From positions 1 through 10,340 of the forward strand of contig JAGPUY010000063.1 of assembly GCA_018067265.1 (NCBI GenBank): a DNA stretch of 10,340 bases. The letters run 5' to 3'. Made by a program: the position numbers and the translations under genes. Below the pieces are notes generated by a model that ran no database searches, was not told the origin of the DNA, and was given only the letters and a program-made list of their open reading frames with translations. Below, piece by piece: positions 1-6,160 of this stretch. Each line of letters begins with the position of its first letter. Positions within the stretch are counted from its first letter, which is position 1. Source of the stretch: Oceanihabitans sp. GTDB lineage: Bacteria; Bacteroidota; Bacteroidia; Flavobacteriales; Flavobacteriaceae.

Positions 1-87
1 TTTTTTTCCGTTTAAAAAAAAAGCTAGAATAACCAATCCTATAGAGAAACCTCCAAGGTAAAATCCAATACGTTTTATTAAATGCAC
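1..87 (-). CDS. Partial small membrane-anchored protein (DUF4258-like, N-terminal 29 codons)
   Basis: This reading frame enters from the left edge and holds the first 29 codons of a minus-strand gene. It starts at GTG (87-85), because an in-frame TAA (93-91, the stop of the upstream dehydrogenase) lies two codons earlier and no ATG is available. The peptide starts MHLIKRIGFYLGGF and continues as one hydrophobic helix (about residues 7-25) ending in NGKK, which is a typical N-terminal anchor. Only 3 nt separate it from the upstream stop, so the two genes are almost certainly co-transcribed. From memory, flavobacterial proteins annotated DUF4258 open with a very similar sequence and sit next to this dehydrogenase. 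That family name is inferred, since the domain itself lies outside the window. The function is unknown. Confidence 0.6.
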   Translation of the reverse strand, partial: MHLIKRIGFYLGGFSIGLVILAFFLNGKK

Positions 88-90
88 AAT

Positions 91-1290
91 TTAAAAAATA
101 AGTAAGTTAATATCGCTGTGTTTCAAATCGAACCATTCACCAACCGATTTGTTGGTTAAAATTCCGTGGTAAAAGTACAACCCATTTTTTAAACCTTTAT
201 CAAATCTTAAAGAATTTTCTAAACCACCATCTTCGGCAATTTTTAAAAGATACGGTGTAAACATATTACTAATTGAAATAGAGGCAGTTCTAGCAAATCG
301 AGCAGGAATATTTGGTACACAATAATGTATCACGCCATGTTTAATAAAGGTAGGGTGTTTATGTGATGTAACCTCGCTGGTTTCAATACATCCTCCCATA
401 TCTATGCTAACATCTATAATAACAGCGCCAGATTTCATATTACCAACCATGGTTTCAGTAACAATAATTGGTGCTCTATTTTTTCCTCTAACCGCACCAA
501 TAGCAACATCGCATCTTTTTAAAGCTTTTGCTAAGTTTTTGGGCTGCAGTGTCGAAGTGTAAATGGTCATACCTAAGTTGGTTTGCATTCTTCGTAATTT
601 GGTAATCGAATTATCGAATACTTTCACATTTGCACCAAGTCCGATAGCACTTCTAGCAGCAAATTCACCAACGGTTCCTGCTCCAATAATAACAACTTCA
701 ATAGGAGGAACGCCACTAATATTACCAAACATTAATCCGTTACCTTCATTTACATTACTTAATAACTCGGAAGCAATAAGCACAGCCGAAGTTCCTGCAA
801 TTTCACTTAAAGAACGTACCGCGGGATAGGAACCATCTTCGTCTCTAATAAACTCGAAAGCAAGTGCAGTAATACGTTTGTTTGCTAAGGTTTCAAAATA
901 TTTCTTGTTTTGCGTTTTTAACTGCAAGGCAGAAATTAATATACTTTGCGGATTAATTAATTGTATTTGATCTAGAGTAGGAGGTTCTACTTTTAAAACT
1001 ATAGGGCAACCATATACTTTTGCGGTATCGTTAGTAATTTCTGCTCCGGCTTCACTATAATTTTTATCGCTAAATTTTGCACCTTCACCAGCTCCAGTTT
1101 CCATTAAAACCCGATGCCCATTACTAACAAGTGCAGAAACGGCATCTGGAGTTAAGCAAACTCGCTTTTCTTGAAAAGCGGTTTCTTTCGGTATACCTAT
1201 AAATAGGTTTCCTTTTTGTTTAAAAATCTCAAGTGTTTCCTCTTGTGGAAGTAATTGTTGCTTAGTAAAAGGAGATAAAGGTTTAGACAT
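91..1290 (-). CDS. ald: Alanine dehydrogenase-like NAD-dependent enzyme
   Basis: The product belongs to the alanine dehydrogenase / transhydrogenase alpha family, which typically interconverts L-alanine and pyruvate plus ammonia with NAD in the cytoplasm. Numbered from the upstream TTG (codon 1 at 1317), it has the N-terminal substrate domain with GIPKET (41-46) and the Arg of EKRV (R52). K109 lies in VLKVEPP, the Rossmann dinucleotide loop GAGTVG is at 212-217, and the acidic residue of SIDMGG is D306. The C-terminal CVPNIPARFARTAS stretch (about 333-346) is also family-like. The ATG at codon 10 (1290-1288) is preferred: the upstream alternative is a TTG, and relatives, as I recall them, begin MSKPxSPF. 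That gives 399 residues, slightly longer than the usual roughly 370 because of an N-terminal extension. One oddity is that the position of the catalytic His of classical enzymes (H96 in M. tuberculosis) is Gln (Q132). The fold is certain, the exact substrate less so. Confidence 0.85.
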   Translation of the reverse strand: MSKPLSPFTKQQLLPQEETLEIFKQKGNLFIGIPKETAFQEKRVCLTPDAVSALVSNGHRVLMETGAGEGAKFSDKNYSEAGAEITNDTAKVYGCPIVLKVEPPTLDQIQLINPQSILISALQLKTQNKKYFETLANKRITALAFEFIRDEDGSYPAVRSLSEIAGTSAVLIASELLSNVNEGNGLMFGNISGVPPIEVVIIGAGTVGEFAARSAIGLGANVKVFDNSITKLRRMQTNLGMTIYTSTLQPKNLAKALKRCDVAIGAVRGKNRAPIIVTETMVGNMKSGAVIIDVSIDMGGCIETSEVTSHKHPTFIKHGVIHYCVPNIPARFARTASISISNMFTPYLLKIAEDGGLENSLRFDKGLKNGLYFYHGILTNKSVGEWFDLKHSDINLLIF

Positions 1291-1407
1291 ATACGGACCA
1301 ATTTGTTGGATAGTCAAATTACGAATAATTTTAATTTATATAAAAATTAAAAATTAAAAGATTTATATAGAAAATATGCTCTATTTTTTGTAATATTATA
1401 TGTAGAT

Positions 1408-2016
1408 ATGAAAAACCTTTTTAAAAATATAAAAGAATTAAAAACCAAAGATGTAGTAATTGCTTTACTGATACTTGCTTTACCTTTTTTGTTTTACTTG
1501 TATAAACTAGCTCCAGACACTCCAGTGTGGGAAACAAGTTGGTTTACGCTTAATTCAGGAGTTTGGGAAAGTATTTATCTTTATTTATGGTTAACATTTA
1601 CTAGATTGTTATTGGTTGTTATTCTCTCTATTTGGTTTATTACGTGCAAGCATTGGTGGCGTTATGTGATTTTGGTGCCGTTAATTATTGAATTGTTCAA
1701 ATTTATCTCTGTCTTTAATAATAATGTTTCTGTTATAGATGAAATAGAGTATATATATAGTTTACCATTTACTATACCTATAATTTTATTTATTATTTTT
1801 ATTTCAAAAAAAATCAATTATTATTCTAAATATTTGGACTTAAATAATGAGATGAATGCGGAAATAGAAAGTTTATTAAATGAATTAGAAATTAATAATG
1901 ATAAAGCTATGGTAATTGAAGATTTTAAAAAACTCAAAGAAAATAAATCCAGTTTAAGCACAGAAGATTACAAAAATAAGTTAATGTATTTAAGAAAGCA
2001 TTTAACAAAATTATAG
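1408..2016 (+). CDS. Uncharacterised four-helix membrane protein, paralogue 1 (CKHWW family)
   Basis: I do not recognise a named family. The 202-residue protein has four predicted membrane segments at about residues 15-32, 57-78, 86-105 and 119-134. Helix 2 ends in a striking WFITCKHWWRY motif (76-86). The first helix ends FLFYLYKLAP, followed by a VWETSWFT extracytoplasmic segment. A DEIEYIYSLP stretch leads into helix 4. After the membrane region comes a charged, probably cytoplasmic tail (140-202) with coiled-coil character. The tail's last part, FKKLKENKSSLSTEDYKNKL, resembles the short SHOCT type of C-terminal module (inference). Two paralogues lie in this window, at 2019-2651 and 3240-3791. 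The next gene starts 2 nt after this stop, so the pair is one transcription unit. The start is the ATG at 1408, 12-20 nt downstream of a weak TATTTTTTG promoter-like string. Confidence 0.8.
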   Translation: MKNLFKNIKELKTKDVVIALLILALPFLFYLYKLAPDTPVWETSWFTLNSGVWESIYLYLWLTFTRLLLVVILSIWFITCKHWWRYVILVPLIIELFKFISVFNNNVSVIDEIEYIYSLPFTIPIILFIIFISKKINYYSKYLDLNNEMNAEIESLLNELEINNDKAMVIEDFKKLKENKSSLSTEDYKNKLMYLRKHLTKL

Positions 2017-2018
2017 AT

Positions 2019-2651
2019 ATGTCAAGGATATTTGCAGTCAATAGAGCCGATTTTCTAAAGGATTTTAGTATCGTTTTTATTATAGTTATTTCTCCTTTTT
2101 TATTCTTTCTATATATGCTATCACCTGAAAAAACAGGTGAATGGGAAACTTGGCTTTTTCATATAAATATAAACAATACTGGATATGAGGTAGATGAGTT
2201 TCTTTGGTGTATTAGCACTTATTTTTTGATTACTATAAACTTAAGTTTATGGTTTGTTAGCTGCAAACACTGGTGGAGATATGTAATATTGATACCAATA
2301 ATTATTGAGTTAGAAAAAATCAATTTGATTTATTATGATTTGAGTTACGATATACTTGACTATAAATTTCATTACAGCTTCATTTTAAGTATACCAATAA
2401 TCATTTTTCTCTTTGTTTTATCTAAAAAGCTTAATTATTACTCTTTATCTAAAAGTATTAATAAACAAATAGATGACGAAATAAATGTACTAATGAAACA
2501 TGTATCCAATTATAAAACAGAGGACTATAAGAAGTATAAGAAAAAACTTGTGCTATTAAGAAAGCAAAAAATAAACCTGGATAAAAAGGAATATCTTATA
2601 AAACTAATTAAATTACGGGACGACTTTGCTTTAAATCCAGAAAATAAATAA
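2019..2651 (+). CDS. Uncharacterised four-helix membrane protein, paralogue 2 (CKHWW family)
   Basis: This is a 210-residue paralogue of the preceding protein, starting at ATG 2 nt after its stop. It has membrane segments at about residues 16-32, 66-81, 87-105 and 117-135. The motif WFVSCKHWWRYVIL (78-91) is followed by IPIIIELEK, nearly identical to paralogue 1 in the same place. It also shares the first-helix end FLFFLYMLSP, the EWETWLF segment and the KKLNYYS after helix 4. The tail (about 145-210) is highly charged. Its KQKINLDKKEYLIKLIKLRD part aligns with the SHOCT-like end of paralogue 1. Tandem order and similarity point to gene duplication. The stop lies in a run of four TAAA units (2645-2660). 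It converges with the HTH gene, leaving only 11 nt between stops and no room for a separate terminator hairpin. Function unknown. Confidence 0.8.
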   Translation: MSRIFAVNRADFLKDFSIVFIIVISPFLFFLYMLSPEKTGEWETWLFHININNTGYEVDEFLWCISTYFLITINLSLWFVSCKHWWRYVILIPIIIELEKINLIYYDLSYDILDYKFHYSFILSIPIIIFLFVLSKKLNYYSLSKSINKQIDDEINVLMKHVSNYKTEDYKKYKKKLVLLRKQKINLDKKEYLIKLIKLRDDFALNPENK

Positions 2652-2660
2652 ATAAATAAA
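2645..2660. repeat. Short TAAA x4 tetranucleotide repeat at the stop of paralogue 2
   Basis: Four perfect TAAA units cover the TAA stop codon (2649-2651) and most of the 11-nt convergent gap. Because the period is four, the run gives TAA stops in all three forward frames, so slippage here would not lengthen the protein by more than a codon or two. Confidence 0.7.
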
Positions 2661-2662
2661 CA

Positions 2663-3022
2663 CTATTTGCTTTCTGTGTTCTTTAATTCTTTTAAAATTT
2701 CATCCAAAAGCAACTTTTTTTCAGCACTCCATTTTTCCGTTAACCTATCGTTAATGTATTGCTCTATTTCAAGGTTCGTTTTGCTTGTTTTTTGTTTCGT
2801 ATTCTCTAGTAACATATTACCTTCCCCGGTAATTAACCAAACTAAATTTATTTGTGGGTATAATTGTATAATACGTTCTATAACATCACTACCAACCGAA
2901 GCATTGTTTTTTTGCATACGTAAAATATAACCATTAGCGGTGCCAATAGAAATATCAAACTGCCTCGCACTAATACCTAAGTGCTTAATAACTAGCATTA
3001 TTCTGTTAATTGTTTTACTCAT
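2663..3022 (-). CDS. Phage-repressor-like HTH transcriptional regulator
   Basis: This is a 119-residue cytoplasmic protein with an N-terminal helix-turn-helix of the lambda-repressor/XRE type (about residues 4-60). The segment from ISARQFDISIG (17-27) through TANGYILRM forms the HTH, with the recognition helix about 26-36. It is followed by SVGSDVIERIIQLYP and the motif NLVWLITGEGNM (59-70), which in Bacteroidota marks a large group of small HTH regulators. The C-terminal part (75-119) is charged and helical, probably for dimerisation. No peptidase domain is present, so it is not a LexA-type self-cleaving repressor. The start is ATG (3022-3020). A palindrome 19-40 nt upstream (3041-3061) could be its own operator. 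It converges on the membrane-protein pair, and regulation of that family by this protein is possible but unproven. Confidence 0.8.
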   Translation of the reverse strand: MSKTINRIMLVIKHLGISARQFDISIGTANGYILRMQKNNASVGSDVIERIIQLYPQINLVWLITGEGNMLLENTKQKTSKTNLEIEQYINDRLTEKWSAEKKLLLDEILKELKNTESK

Positions 3023-3040
3023 TTTTATTATCTAATATTT

Positions 3041-3061
3041 TAGAATGAAGAAAATATTCTA
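3041..3061. promoter_or_regulatory. Inverted repeat upstream of the HTH gene, candidate operator
   Basis: TAGAAT (3041-3046) and ATTCTA (3056-3061) form a perfect 6-bp inverted repeat around a 9-nt spacer. Beyond it, ATATT on the left and AAATAT on the right continue the symmetry with one bulge. It lies just upstream of the HTH start codon (3022), where an autoregulatory operator would be expected. The region is AT-rich, so chance symmetry is a real alternative. Confidence 0.35.
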
Positions 3062-3239
3062 TAAATATACAAATAAAGATGTAATGACAAGCAGAGTAAT
3101 ATTAAATAGAGAAAGTCATTAATGGAGAAAACATCCAAAAACAGGAGGCATATTTTATCATAAATAAACAGAAAAACAGTTCAAATAATTGATTGTTAGG
3201 TTTTTATATATTAAGTGTATTGTATAGGAAAAATGGGTT

Positions 3240-3791
3240 TTAAAAATACTGTTTTACTTTCCCCCAAACGGTTTTAGGTCGCACTGTGAATTCTTCTTCT
3301 AATTCTTCTAAGGTTTTATTTGCTGTAGTTAATTTATCAAACATCTTGGCTCTAATTAAATAAATAGAAGGAATTATTATGGCCATAACAGGAACTAAAT
3401 AGATTAGTTGAAATTCATCAAAATAAATTAAATCATCATTTAATAATATTATGATTTGGTAAATATACATTATAATTGGTACTAATAGGGCATGGTACCA
3501 CCAATGCCTACATGTAAAAAACCAAATAAGAAGAAAAAGTAGAGGTATAGTTTTTCCTGTTAAAATCCACATGGATAGGTTTGCGTCTCCCCATGATTTA
3601 CTATCGTAAGTAAATAAAAAAGTGTTCCACACTTGATCTTGTGGAACACTTTCGTACAAATAAAATAAATATGGTGATAGTGCTATAAAAGTAGCGATAA
3701 TACTACCAAATATTAATGATTTGTTGCTTTTGTTATCCTCCTGTAGGAACTCTGAATCTCTTCTTTTCAATTTTTGTTGTGGTTGTTCCAT
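3240..3791 (-). CDS. Uncharacterised four-helix membrane protein, paralogue 3 (CRHWW variant)
   Basis: This 183-residue protein is a diverged member of the same family as the genes at 1408 and 2019. Membrane segments lie at about residues 27-46, 79-93, 100-117 and 127-146. The signature is WFFTCRHWWYH (90-100), with Lys and Arg of the other two replaced by Arg and Tyr. It keeps FYLYESVP after helix 1, VWNTFLFTYDS, and the DEFQLIYLVP segment before helix 4. The tail is a short acidic coiled coil (about 150-168) and lacks the SHOCT-like end of the other two. The N-terminal 22 residues are hydrophilic, longer than in the paralogues, and coded in a stretch that overlaps the 47-codon ORF at 3733-3876 in another frame. 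The ATG at 3791 is the only ATG before helix 1. A TATTTTTG string at 3844-3837 could be a private promoter. Function unknown. Confidence 0.75.
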   Translation of the reverse strand: MEQPQQKLKRRDSEFLQEDNKSNKSLIFGSIIATFIALSPYLFYLYESVPQDQVWNTFLFTYDSKSWGDANLSMWILTGKTIPLLFLLIWFFTCRHWWYHALLVPIIMYIYQIIILLNDDLIYFDEFQLIYLVPVMAIIIPSIYLIRAKMFDKLTTANKTLEELEEEFTVRPKTVWGKVKQYF

Positions 3792-3876
3792 CGATATTTA
3801 AAAGATTTGTTGCTTGAGCTGTAAACAATACTCCTCCAAAAATAGCGATTGCCATTAAATACTTTTTAGTTTTCAT
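3733..3876 (-). CDS. Small exported protein, 47 codons, overlapping the next gene
   Basis: An ATG at 3876-3874 opens a 47-codon frame ending with TAA at 3735-3733. It begins MKTKKYLMAIAIFGGVLF, continues TAQATNLL, and ends KKRFRVPTGG. A basic N-terminus, a hydrophobic core (about 7-19) and the small residues TAQA form a convincing signal peptide with cleavage near residue 22. That leaves a mature peptide of about 25 residues. The last 59 nt overlap the start of paralogue 3 on the same strand in a different frame. Small proteins with this kind of start (MKTKKYL) and short basic, Pro/Gly-rich end are, as I recall, common in Flavobacteriaceae near this dehydrogenase, but I cannot name a family. 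It could be missed by gene callers because of its size and overlap. Confidence 0.6.
   Translation of the reverse strand: MKTKKYLMAIAIFGGVLFTAQATNLLNIDGTTTTKIEKKRFRVPTGG
3837..3844 (-). promoter_or_regulatory. Possible -7 promoter element (TATTTTTG) for paralogue 3
   Basis: On the minus strand this is a perfect match to the Bacteroidota -7 consensus TAnnTTTG. It lies inside the 47-codon ORF and about 46 nt upstream of the ATG of paralogue 3, so it could drive that gene alone. No clear -33 TTG is seen at the usual distance, and such strings arise often by chance in AT-rich DNA. Confidence 0.25.
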
Positions 3877-4009
3877 AATTATAAGGGATTAGTTAATTAA
3901 TACCTCGAAATTATATAAACACTACAGGTAAATTTTGCGCCAAATGTTAATATTATGTTAAAATTAACGTTTTTGGTTTTTTCGCTTACGGCTTTACCAC
4001 AAATAATGT

Positions 4010-4026
4010 CTTTTTAGACTAAAAAG
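4010..4026 (-). terminator. Near-perfect palindrome downstream of tsaE, weak terminator candidate
   Basis: CTTTTTA and TAAAAAG arms of 7 bp flank a 3-nt loop, 45-61 nt after the tsaE stop and before the 47-codon ORF. The stem is almost purely A/T and is not followed by a clear U tract, so its strength as a terminator is doubtful. The rest of the 194-bp gap 3877-4070 shows no gene. It holds an imperfect GTTAA/TTAAC symmetry at 3957-3968, and an upstream AACATTTG that is one base off the -7 consensus. Confidence 0.25.
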
Positions 4027-4070
4027 CGTAGGAATTTTATTACTTACTCATATGCTTTTTTAAAATGTCG

Positions 4071-4475
4071 TTACTTTATTGTAATTTTTCTACTTTCATT
4101 TGGAGTTAATTCTAAGAATACATTGGTTACCTTTTCAGGCATAAATTCCATAGCTAACTCTGGCCATTCAATAAATACCCAATGGTTCTCCTGCAAATAC
4201 TCTTCAAAACCAAAATTATACAGTTCGTCTATGGTGTTTACTCGGTACAAATCAAAGTGAAATATACTAGTATCGGGCAATTGGTACTCATTTACCAAAG
4301 AATAGGTCGGACTTTGTACTTCATCAGCGCTTCCAATAGCTTTTACTAAAGCTTTAATAAGAGTTGTTTTACCAACTCCCATGGCGCCATGAAATAAAAT
4401 AATTTTATTATCCCTATTATTTAATAGGGTTTCAACAACCTTATCTAGATCCTTAATAGTGTATTCTAAATCCAA
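4071..4475 (-). CDS. tsaE: tRNA threonylcarbamoyladenosine biosynthesis ATPase TsaE
   Basis: TsaE is the P-loop ATPase that works with TsaB and TsaD to place N6-threonylcarbamoyl on A37 of ANN-decoding tRNAs in the cytoplasm. The 134-residue length fits the family. The Walker A loop is GAMGVGKTT (30-38). The switch-like SPTYSLVNEY is at 55-64, HFDLYR at 73-78, and the diagnostic FIEWPE at 101-106 with E103 and W104. The start is TTG (4475-4473): an in-frame stop lies five codons upstream (4490-4488) and there is no ATG nearby. It lies 95 nt downstream of porX on the same strand, so the two may be co-transcribed. This porX-tsaE pairing is, as I recall, common in Flavobacteriaceae. TsaB and TsaD genes are not in the window. 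Confidence 0.93.
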   Translation of the reverse strand: MDLEYTIKDLDKVVETLLNNRDNKIILFHGAMGVGKTTLIKALVKAIGSADEVQSPTYSLVNEYQLPDTSIFHFDLYRVNTIDELYNFGFEEYLQENHWVFIEWPELAMEFMPEKVTNVFLELTPNESRKITIK

Positions 4476-4570
4476 ACTTTTCTTAAATTAAACATACAAT
4501 TATACATATATTTCTCTTAATAAACTAATGCTTATGCATTTCATCGGTATTTAACGCATTACGTCTGTCT

Positions 4571-6124
4571 CTATTTAGGGTTTAATACCACAAATGGAAT
4601 AATCATTTCTTCCAACGAAACACCTCCATGTTGATACGTGTTTCTAAAATAACTTACGTAATGGTTGTAGTTATTAGGGTACGCGAAAAACAAATCACTT
4701 TTGGCGAATATAAAAGAACTACTCATAGAAAGCGATGGTAAATGAATACTTTTAGGGTCTTTTGCAACTAATACATCTTTGTCTTCGTAAGTTAAGCTTC
4801 GACCTGTTTTGTATCTTAAATTTAAGCTGGTGTCTCTATCACCAACAACCCGTGAAGGGTTTTTTACATTAATAGTACCATGATCTGTAGTTAATATTAA
4901 TTTAAAGCCCATTTGTTGTGCTTGTTGTATCATTTCTAGCAAAGGCGAATTCTTAAACCAGCTTTGAGTTAATGATCTATATGCTTTATCATTGGATGCT
5001 AATTCTTTAACCACATCCATTTCTGTCTTAGAATGGGAAAGCATATCTACAAAGTTATAAACAACAACAGTAAGGTCGTTATCTTTAAGTCCTTTAAAGT
5101 TATCTACCAGTTTTTTTCCGTTTTTTAGATTGGTAATCTTGTAGTATTCGTGCTTTAAATCCGATAAACCTAAACGTTTTAATTGTTCTCTTAAAAAGTC
5201 TGCTTCGTACAGATTTTTACCACCTTCATCAGTGTCATTTTTCCAGTATTCCGGATATAGTCTTTCCATATCACTTGGCATCAAACCTGAAAATATAGCA
5301 TTTCGAGCATATTGCGTTGCTGTTGGTAAAATACTGTAAAACGGGAATTCTTTATCTTTTTTATAATAGTTGTTTACAATAGGTTCAAAAGCTTTCCATT
5401 GGTCATAACGTAAATTATCTATGACAACTAAAAGAGTCGGTTGCTCTTTACTTATTTCTGGAGCAATCTTTTCTTTAAATAGTGTATGAGACATGATTGG
5501 TGCTTCTGTATGCGCATCAAACCAGGTCGGATAGTTCTTATCTATAAATTTTCCAAACTGCGTATTGGCTTCACTCTTTTGAGATTCTAAAATTTCAAAC
5601 ATTCCAATATCTTCAATGTTTTCTAGTTGAAGTTCCCAATAAACAAGCTTCTGGTATAATGCAGCCCATTCTTCATAAGAATTTACCATAGATAAATCCA
5701 TCGCAATTTTTCTAAACTCTTGCTGATAATTAGAAGTTGTTTTTTCAGAGATTAATCTAGAATGGTCTAAATTCTTTTTTAAACTTAATAAGATCTGGTT
5801 AGGGTTTACAGGTTTAATCAAGTAGTCTGCTATTTTATTCCCAATAGCTTCTTCCATGATATATTCCTCTTCACTCTTGGTAATCATAACCACAGGAAGC
5901 GTATCTCTTCTTTCTTTAATTTCGTTTAGCGTTTCTAATCCTGTAAGTCCAGGCATGTTTTCGTCTAAAAAAACAATGTCAAAGTTGGTATCGTCTAAAA
6001 TTTCAAGTGCTTCTGTACCACTTTTACAGGTGGTAACCTTGTAATTTTTTTGTTCTAGAAAGATAATATGAGGTTTTAATAAATCTATTTCATCGTCAAC
6101 CCAAAGAATATTTATATTGTTCAT
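4571..6124 (-). CDS. porX: PorX-type response regulator with PglZ domain
   Basis: PorX is the response regulator that, with the kinase PorY and sigma factor SigP, controls type IX secretion genes in Bacteroidota. The P. gingivalis protein has been reported to be a zinc-dependent phosphodiesterase acting on oligonucleotides. The receiver domain spans about residues 3-120, with acidic D10 and D11, phospho-acceptor D54 (VFLDENMPG), T82 and K104 (LIKPVNP). A helical linker (about 125-215) leads to the PglZ / alkaline-phosphatase-like domain (225-517). Probable metal and catalytic residues in it are D236 (VVIDNLRYDQW), the Thr pair of PTAT (267-270), D360 and H364 (NFVDMLSHS), D414 and H415 (TTDHGT) and H499 (YQHGG). 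All the expected sites are present, so it should be active. It starts at ATG, divergent from the HD gene with 36 nt between starts. No porY or other T9SS gene is in the window. Confidence 0.93.
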   Translation of the reverse strand: MNNINILWVDDEIDLLKPHIIFLEQKNYKVTTCKSGTEALEILDDTNFDIVFLDENMPGLTGLETLNEIKERRDTLPVVMITKSEEEYIMEEAIGNKIADYLIKPVNPNQILLSLKKNLDHSRLISEKTTSNYQQEFRKIAMDLSMVNSYEEWAALYQKLVYWELQLENIEDIGMFEILESQKSEANTQFGKFIDKNYPTWFDAHTEAPIMSHTLFKEKIAPEISKEQPTLLVVIDNLRYDQWKAFEPIVNNYYKKDKEFPFYSILPTATQYARNAIFSGLMPSDMERLYPEYWKNDTDEGGKNLYEADFLREQLKRLGLSDLKHEYYKITNLKNGKKLVDNFKGLKDNDLTVVVYNFVDMLSHSKTEMDVVKELASNDKAYRSLTQSWFKNSPLLEMIQQAQQMGFKLILTTDHGTINVKNPSRVVGDRDTSLNLRYKTGRSLTYEDKDVLVAKDPKSIHLPSLSMSSSFIFAKSDLFFAYPNNYNHYVSYFRNTYQHGGVSLEEMIIPFVVLNPK

Positions 6125-6125
6125 G

Positions 6126-6133
6126 TATATTTG
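6126..6133 (+). promoter_or_regulatory. -7 promoter element (TATATTTG) for the HD-domain gene
   Basis: This is a perfect match to the Bacteroidota -7 consensus TAnnTTTG in the 36-nt divergent gap. It would place a transcription start near 6140, giving a leader of about 20 nt before the TTG start at 6161. No good -33 TTG is visible about 20 nt upstream, inside the porX coding start. Confidence 0.4.
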
Positions 6134-6160
6134 TTTAGAAATTTGTTAAAAAAATAAAGC

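Noticed and set aside
563..829. An open frame of 88 codons on the plus strand inside the dehydrogenase gene.
   Set aside because: It lies antisense to a well-supported conserved gene and its peptide is low-complexity Pro/Ser/Ile-rich with no recognisable family.
1334..1369. Direct repeat ATTTATATA at 1334-1342 and 1361-1369 in the divergent gap between the dehydrogenase and paralogue 1.
   Set aside because: Nine A/T-only bases repeated in a region almost free of G and C are expected by chance. No link to a known binding site could be made.
3045..3122. A 25-codon frame on the plus strand (MKKIFYKYTNKD...) divergent from the HTH gene.
   Set aside because: It starts inside the candidate operator palindrome, has no signal peptide, domain or promoter match, and is of a length common by chance in AT-rich DNA.
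1318..3876. The accessory block as a mobile element or integrated island.
   Set aside because: No transposase, integrase, terminal inverted repeats, target-site duplication or tRNA att site was found at its edges, and base composition looks like the rest of the window.
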